A DNA stretch of 64,000 nt. Origin: Hymenobacter chitinivorans DSM 11115 (GTDB lineage: Bacteria > Bacteroidota > Bacteroidia > Cytophagales > Hymenobacteraceae). The notes below the pieces were generated by a model. It ran no database searches. It saw only the letters and a program-made list of their open reading frames with translations, and was not told the DNA's origin. Within the stretch, counting starts at the first letter, position 1, and each line of letters opens with the position of its first letter. The translations under genes were made by a program, and so were the position numbers. Where the stretch lies: positions 1,922,001-1,986,000 of the forward strand of contig NZ_PGFA01000001.1 of the NCBI RefSeq assembly GCF_002797555.1. The letters run 5' to 3'. Of this stretch, positions 59,654 through 64,000 are shown in pieces.

Positions 59654-60925
59654 TTAGGGCAGGATAAAGGAGAAGTCGGCGCTGAAGATGTCGGCTGTCA
59701 GGTCGGTGCTGCGGCGGTAGTGGGCGTAGCGTAGGTCCAGGGCCTTGAACTGGGCAATCCGGCCCCCAAATGGCGTTTTGAAGCGCCCAATACCGTATAC
59801 CGGCGAGTAGCGCAGGCCCAGGCCCAGCTTATTGGCCGAGAAGCCCGAGAGGTCGTAGTCGGAGGTGTAGAACTGCTCGCCGGGCTGGTGCTGCAGGTAG
59901 GGCGCGAAGTAGCGGGCCTGGGTTTGGGTGTGGTAGCGGTAGAAGGGGTACACGACGAAGAACGGCGTGATTTTCACCGGCGTTTCCAGCTCCAGGGTGT
60001 GGGCCCGGATGCCGAAGTCGTCGTTGTAGAACCGGTAGTAGCCGCGCAGCAGCACTAGGTCGGAGGCGTAGTAGCTCAGGCGCAACCCCACCGGGTACTT
60101 GAAGCGGGAGCCGGGCAGGGCCTCCACTTTGGCCTCGCCCAGGGCCCCGGTGCTGCCCTGGAAATACACCCGGTGAAACGGCGTCGAGAGCAAGCCTTTC
60201 TGATACACCAGCTCGGTGCTCACGCTCACCTGCAGGCGCTGGGTGAGCACCTGCGACAACACGGCCGACAGGTTATAGCTCTGCCGGGGCGCGGAGCCGT
60301 CTTCCTTGCGCCCGTTGGTACGCAGCTCCACGGGCCGGATAATGGTAGCCTGGTCGAAAAATACCTGCCCGGCCACGCTCAGCTCCCGGTTTCCGTCGCG
60401 GGAGGTCTGGGCCCAGGAGGCGGCCACGTTCACCGATTTGTAGTCGTACTCGGTGGAAACGCCCGCGCCCAGCCCCACGATGCTGCGGCGGCCCGGCAGC
60501 TGCCGGGTGTAGCCAAAGTCGGCGTGGAAGCGGGTGTCGCTGGAGGAAGGGGAGGAGAGTACCTGGTCGATTCGGTCGGTGGAGGCCGAGGCGTACACGT
60601 CCATGCCCAGGTTGGCCGACAGCCGGCTCAGGGTATCGAGCGGCACGTTCAGAATAATGGTGGGCGTCAGGTTGGTGAGGTGCTCGGTGCCCCGGCCGCC
60701 TTCCACCGCGCCGTGGCTGCCATCCTGCTGGTAGTAGCTCATCAGGATGTTGAGCTCCGTTTCGCCGGCCGCGCCCCGGGTGGCAGCAGGAGTGGCCGGG
60801 GCGCCGTAGCCATCCACCCGGTTTTGGGTGTTGCCGCCCTGTGCTAACGATTTTAGCGGCACCAGCAGGCCTAGGCTAAGGCTCAGCAACAAGGCGCTGT
60901 TTTTCAAAAGTATGCGTCTGCTCAC
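59654..60925 (-). CDS. DUF3570 protein, putative outer-membrane beta-barrel
   Basis: A 423-residue protein with a signal peptide (about 1-29, ending SLAQ). Sequence resembles DUF3570: the N-terminal part GETELNILMSYYQQDGSHGAVEGGRGTEHLTNLTPTIILNVPL, then about 12-16 amphipathic strands with many Tyr/Phe/Arg, including SYYASDLVLLRGYYRFYNDDFGIRAHTLELETPVKI, and the terminal strand TADIFSADFSFILP ending in an aromatic plus hydrophobic residue. Last gene of the thioredoxin-ApbE-DUF4266 operon; only a 32-bp gap separates it from the DUF4266 gene. Confidence 0.88.
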   Translation of the reverse strand: MSRRILLKNSALLLSLSLGLLVPLKSLAQGGNTQNRVDGYGAPATPAATRGAAGETELNILMSYYQQDGSHGAVEGGRGTEHLTNLTPTIILNVPLDTLSRLSANLGMDVYASASTDRIDQVLSSPSSSDTRFHADFGYTRQLPGRRSIVGLGAGVSTEYDYKSVNVAASWAQTSRDGNRELSVAGQVFFDQATIIRPVELRTNGRKEDGSAPRQSYNLSAVLSQVLTQRLQVSVSTELVYQKGLLSTPFHRVYFQGSTGALGEAKVEALPGSRFKYPVGLRLSYYASDLVLLRGYYRFYNDDFGIRAHTLELETPVKITPFFVVYPFYRYHTQTQARYFAPYLQHQPGEQFYTSDYDLSGFSANKLGLGLRYSPVYGIGRFKTPFGGRIAQFKALDLRYAHYRRSTDLTADIFSADFSFILP

Positions 60926-60957
60926 GTAAAGTATTGCCTGTAGTTGAAAACGTCCGG

Positions 60958-61203
60958 TTAGTTGCAGCCGCAGCCCCCGCCGACCTTGCCGCCGTTGGCT
61001 CCGCCGGCCCCTTCGCGGTACGACTCAAAGTTGGTTTCGTAGGTTTCGACGCGCTTGGTGGCCAGCTTCATGTCCTCGTCGTTGAGGTAGACTTTCTGGT
61101 AGGCCGCCACCGATACGCAGCCGGGCAGGGCCACCAGCAGGCCAGCCACTACAGCTAGCCGCGCCAGCCGGCCGGGGCGGGGAAATGGGAAAAGTAGCCT
61201 CAT
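60958..61203 (-). CDS. DUF4266 lipoprotein
   Basis: An 81-residue protein: signal peptide with lipobox LPGC, a helical middle (VYLNDEDMKLATKRVETYETNFESYREG), and a Gly-rich tail ending GGGCGCN, which I recall as the shared C-terminal signature of DUF4266. The start codon overlaps the apbE stop. The two tail Cys could bind a metal or be redox-active. It has no canonical ApbE flavinylation motif (D-G-x-[S/T]-G-A-[S/T]). Confidence 0.88.
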   Translation of the reverse strand: MRLLFPFPRPGRLARLAVVAGLLVALPGCVSVAAYQKVYLNDEDMKLATKRVETYETNFESYREGAGGANGGKVGGGCGCN

Positions 61204-62255
61204 GGTTTGGGAGCGGAATCAGGAGCCGGCACGGGCTGGCTCGGGTCGTTGTTGCGGTAGTAGTTTAGCTGCAGGCCCTTGGAGGTGAGCGTGCGGTTGT
61301 CGTCGGTGATGAGCACGCAGGACACGTCTTTGAGCCGGTTGACAAAGGCCAGGCCGGCCTCGGGACCCAGCACGAACACCACCTCGTCGAGGCAGTCGGC
61401 CAGCTCCACGTCGGGGCACAGGATGGTGACCGAGCGCAGGCCGGTGGCCGGGTAGCCGGTGTGGGGGTTGATGATGTGGCCGTAGACCTGGCCCTGCACC
61501 GTGAAAAACTGCTCGTAGTTGCCGGCCGTCACCACGGCCATGTCGGTCAGGGATACCCAGGAGGCCACGCTGCCCGGGTGTTTCGGGTCGCCGATGGCTA
61601 CGCGCCACAGGGAGCCGTCGGCCTGCCGGCCCCAGCAGAGCACGTCGCCGGAGCCGTTGAGCAGGCCGCCTTTAAGCCCCCGGGCTTCCAGCAGCGCTTT
61701 AGCCCGCCGCACCCCGTAGCCCTGCAGCACCCCGGCCAGGTTCAGGCGCATGCCGGGCTCGCGCAGCAGCACCGTGCGCCGGGCGGGGTCGAGCAGGATG
61801 TTGCGGTAGTTGATGCGGGCCACTGAGGCCTTGACTACGGCCGGGTCGGGCAGGGCGGCGTGGGCCTGCCGGTCAAACTTGTAGATCTTGTCGGCGCTGG
61901 CGAAGGTCACGTCGAAGGCCCCGCCGCTGAGCTCGGAGATGCGCAGGGTGCGCTGAATCAGGTCGAACACTTCCTGGTCGACCTGCACCGGCTGCCGGCC
62001 GGCCTGGCGGTTGATTTGGGTTATCTGGGAGGTGGAGTCCCAGAACGACATGAGGTGGTCGATGCGGCGCACCTCACTCACGGCCGCCTCCAGGGCCTGC
62101 CAGGCCAGCGTGTCGTGGCTAGAAACGACGGTAAACTCGAAGTGGGAGCCCATTAGGTGGGCGCTCTTGGTGAAGTTGCGGACCGGGCGCGGGGCCGCCA
62201 GCAGCCCGGCGGGCCACAGTAGCAAGAGCAGAACAGCCTTCCAGCAGCGCGTCAT
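61200..62255 (-). CDS. apbE: FAD:protein FMN transferase ApbE
   Basis: A 351-residue protein with a signal peptide (about 1-20). ApbE signatures include LMGSHFEFTVVSSHD, RIDHLMSFWDSTSQITQINRQAG, LNLAGVLQGYGVRRAKALLEARG, GLLNGSGDVLCWG and HIINPHTGYPATGLRSVTI. ApbE transfers FMN from FAD to Thr/Ser of exported redox proteins, using Mg2+, in the periplasm. The G-x-x-x-[G/K]-[Y]-[A/G]-type loop is altered to GVLQGYGV. It lies 8 bp after the thioredoxin gene and overlaps the DUF4266 gene by 4 bp. Confidence 0.92.
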   Translation of the reverse strand: MTRCWKAVLLLLLWPAGLLAAPRPVRNFTKSAHLMGSHFEFTVVSSHDTLAWQALEAAVSEVRRIDHLMSFWDSTSQITQINRQAGRQPVQVDQEVFDLIQRTLRISELSGGAFDVTFASADKIYKFDRQAHAALPDPAVVKASVARINYRNILLDPARRTVLLREPGMRLNLAGVLQGYGVRRAKALLEARGLKGGLLNGSGDVLCWGRQADGSLWRVAIGDPKHPGSVASWVSLTDMAVVTAGNYEQFFTVQGQVYGHIINPHTGYPATGLRSVTILCPDVELADCLDEVVFVLGPEAGLAFVNRLKDVSCVLITDDNRTLTSKGLQLNYYRNNDPSQPVPAPDSAPKP

Positions 62256-62263
62256 CGGGGCGG

Positions 62264-62749
62264 TTATTGCTTGGCCAGCAAGGACTGCAAATAGGCGTCG
62301 TAGGCCGCCACGCCGCCGGGACGGTAGCCGGTTTTGGCCAGCACCTTGCCCTCCGGCGACAAGAGCACGACCAGCGGGAAGGCACCTTCCTTATTAAGCT
62401 GGGCCGCGGCCTGCTCGTTGCGCTGGGTGGCTTCGGCCGGGAGCTTATTCTTTTTGCTGCGCGGAAAGTCGAAGCGGGCCAGCACGAAGCGGTCCTGGGC
62501 AAAGCGGGCAAACTCGGGCTGGTCGAACACTTCCTGCTTGAGCATGATGCAGGGCTTGCACCAGTCGGAGCCGGAGAAAACGGCCAGCACGGGCTTGTGG
62601 GAAGCTTTGGCCTGTTGCAGGGCCGCCGTCAGGTCGGCACCCCAGGTGGGGCCGGCAGCCGTGGTAGTGGCAGCGGGAGCCTGGGCGTGGGCGGCAGACT
62701 GGGCCGCAAGCGCAAGGCTGGCGCTGAAGAGCAGGGTTACTAGACGCAT
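62264..62749 (-). CDS. Periplasmic thioredoxin-like protein
   Basis: A 161-residue protein with a signal peptide (about 1-22, ending AHAQ). The thioredoxin fold carries the redox motif SDWCKPC (Cys-Lys-Pro-Cys) at about 60-66, then VFDQPEFARFAQDRFVLARFDFPRS and the cis-Pro region GAFPLVVLLSPEGKVL. The first gene of the four-gene operon, with the next gene 8 bp away. It could keep Cys in the DUF4266 tail or an unknown partner reduced, or deliver electrons. Confidence 0.92.
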   Translation of the reverse strand: MRLVTLLFSASLALAAQSAAHAQAPAATTTAAGPTWGADLTAALQQAKASHKPVLAVFSGSDWCKPCIMLKQEVFDQPEFARFAQDRFVLARFDFPRSKKNKLPAEATQRNEQAAAQLNKEGAFPLVVLLSPEGKVLAKTGYRPGGVAAYDAYLQSLLAKQ

Positions 62750-62945
62750 AAGGGCGAGGAGGAAGGAGGAGATTAAAAAAGGATTAATACCCTCGGCTAG
62801 TTCCCATACGGGGCGCTACCCGCTGGGTTCCCCGGAAAAAAGAATGGCGCAGCCCCCAACCAAGGAGCCACGCCATGTCTAAATCCAATCACCTGGGCGA
62901 AAGATGCGGGGGCTTGCGTGAGGTTTGGGTGAAGTGCCCAGGAAA

Positions 62946-64000
62946 TTATCCCTGCTTGGCGGCCTTGCTTAGCCAGCCAATGCTGCCCGAAGTGCTGCGC
63001 ACCAGCCGGAAGCCCCGGAACTCGCCCAGCACGGCCACTTGGCTCTGGGCCGGCAGCAGGTCGAGGGGGGCCGCGGCGGCCGTGGGGTAGGCGTAGAGGT
63101 CGGCGGTGGCGGCCAGGGCCTCGCGGCGCAGCACGGGCGCGGCGGCGGGCACCACGGCCTCGGCGGCCACGTAGCCGATGCGGCCGTCGGGCTGCTCGAC
63201 GCGGTACCAACTGGCCTGGCTGCCGAGCACGAATAGGGGCGTGTTACGACTCACGGCGGCCAGGGCACTGCCTTTAGCGGCGGGGCTGCGGCGCAGGTTG
63301 GTGGTTTTCTGGCTCACCCGCACCCACTGGCCCAGGCGCTCGGGCTTGGTGCGCGGGGCGGGCGGCAGGGCGTCGGCGTGGCGCACGAAGGGGAAGGGGT
63401 CGACGGCCCCGCGGCCGGCCCGGTACACGCCGAAGTGCAGGTGGGGCTGGGTGGTGCGGGCGTTGCCGGTGTTGCCGACCAGCCCCAGCGTGTCGCCGGC
63501 TTGTACGAGCTGGCCGGGCTGCACGAGCTGCTTGTCGAGGTGGGCGTAGTAGAGGTGCTGCCCGTGCTGGGCGTCGGCCAGCCAGACTACGTTGCCGCCC
63601 AGCTTGGTGACGCCGGTGCGGGTAATGAGGCCCGACACGGCGGCCACGGCGGGCGTACCGCGCCGGGCAAAGATGTCGATGCCCTCGTGGCGGCGGGCGC
63701 CCTGGTCGCGGTCGGCGCCCCAGAAGCTGGCCACGGCCACGTCGTTCTTGCCCTTCACCGGAAAGCCCAGCGACGGAGCCCGCTGAATGCGCAGGGTGTA
63801 GCGGCCGGCCCGCAGCAGCTCGGGCTGCACCCGCAGCAGGTGCTGCTGGTCGTCGGCGGCGTCGTAGCTAAACGCCAGGGCGGTGGTATCGGCCGAGGCT
63901 ATGGGGCTGGGCAGGTGGTTGGGGCTAAGCTCGTAGGCGTCCAGAAACACGTGGGCGTCGGTGCCGGGGGCCAGGGTCAGGCTGATGTTGATTCGCTCCC
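62946..64000 (-). CDS. M23-family peptidase with SH3-type domains (5' end outside window)
   Basis: At least 350 residues; the frame stays open to the window edge (upstream residues ERINISLTLAPGTDAH), so the GTG near 63950 is not the true start. The LytM/M23 domain has RRHEGIDIFARRGTPA with zinc His/Asp, GGNVVWLADAQHGQHLYYAHLD, and the HLHFGVYR motif. Two SH3-like modules lie in the C-terminal 150 residues (LGQWVRVSQKTTNLRRSP; SWYRVEQPDGRIGYVAAE). It should cleave peptidoglycan cross-links in the periplasm. Confidence 0.9.
   Translation of the reverse strand, partial: ERINISLTLAPGTDAHVFLDAYELSPNHLPSPIASADTTALAFSYDAADDQQHLLRVQPELLRAGRYTLRIQRAPSLGFPVKGKNDVAVASFWGADRDQGARRHEGIDIFARRGTPAVAAVSGLITRTGVTKLGGNVVWLADAQHGQHLYYAHLDKQLVQPGQLVQAGDTLGLVGNTGNARTTQPHLHFGVYRAGRGAVDPFPFVRHADALPPAPRTKPERLGQWVRVSQKTTNLRRSPAAKGSALAAVSRNTPLFVLGSQASWYRVEQPDGRIGYVAAEAVVPAAAPVLRREALAATADLYAYPTAAAAPLDLLPAQSQVAVLGEFRGFRLVRSTSGSIGWLSKAAKQG

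Overview
The window looks like chromosome from a high-GC member of the Bacteroidota, most likely a Hymenobacter-type bacterium (Cytophagales). This is an inference from four things: the gene families (a TonB-dependent receptor with a CarboxypepD_reg-like N-terminus, DUF3570/DUF4266 proteins, DoxX, and a Bacteroidota-type alanine dehydrogenase-like protein next to tsaE); TAnnTTTG-like -7 promoter elements; the near absence of Shine-Dalgarno sites; and frequent TTG/GTG starts. No tRNA, rRNA, CRISPR array, prophage or intact insertion sequence was seen.

Layout. 1-8,121: the end of a sigma-54-type activator, a MarR regulator and the TonB receptor it probably controls through a palindromic operator array, a serine hydrolase, tsaE-ald, and a two-domain acetyltransferase. 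8,118-20,614: a flavin reductase, an SPFH protein overlapping an NAD-kinase-like protein, an M28 peptidase, a solitary InsA-like DNA-binding protein, an MHS-type transporter, an AraC regulator with a TetX-like flavoprotein, acetyl-CoA synthetase, and a histidine phosphatase. 20,692-31,384: a zinc dehydrogenase pair, a SET-domain protein, fumarylacetoacetase, a lower-GC island, NifU and Mrp iron-sulfur proteins, and an ECF sigma / anti-sigma / DUF4097 operon.

31,776-45,859: dnaG, a potassium channel, two glycosyltransferases, ribBA, short genes of unknown function, an M14 peptidase with an ABC transporter pair, and DoxX. 46,001-64,000: a lipoprotein, surE, a 21-bp tandem-repeat block, a DUF1028 protein, a phosphatase lipoprotein with a DUF3298-like protein, an M28 peptidase, a second AraC regulator with a reductase, a LigT-like protein, an OmpA lipoprotein, an S8 protease with a putative barrel protein, the thioredoxin-ApbE-DUF4266-DUF3570 operon, and an M23 peptidase cut by the window edge.

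The most distinctive non-coding feature is a set of dispersed hairpin elements: three of about 100 bp with GTAGAGACGC ends, six of about 110-190 bp with TGTCATCCTGAG ends, one perfect 30-bp stem and one perfect 49-bp stem. They occupy several of the longer intergenic gaps. The best functional leads are the MarR operator/promoter, the ApbE-DUF4266-DUF3570 operon, the SPFH/NAD-kinase-like pair, the 21-bp tandem block, and the repeat tract captured inside dnaG.
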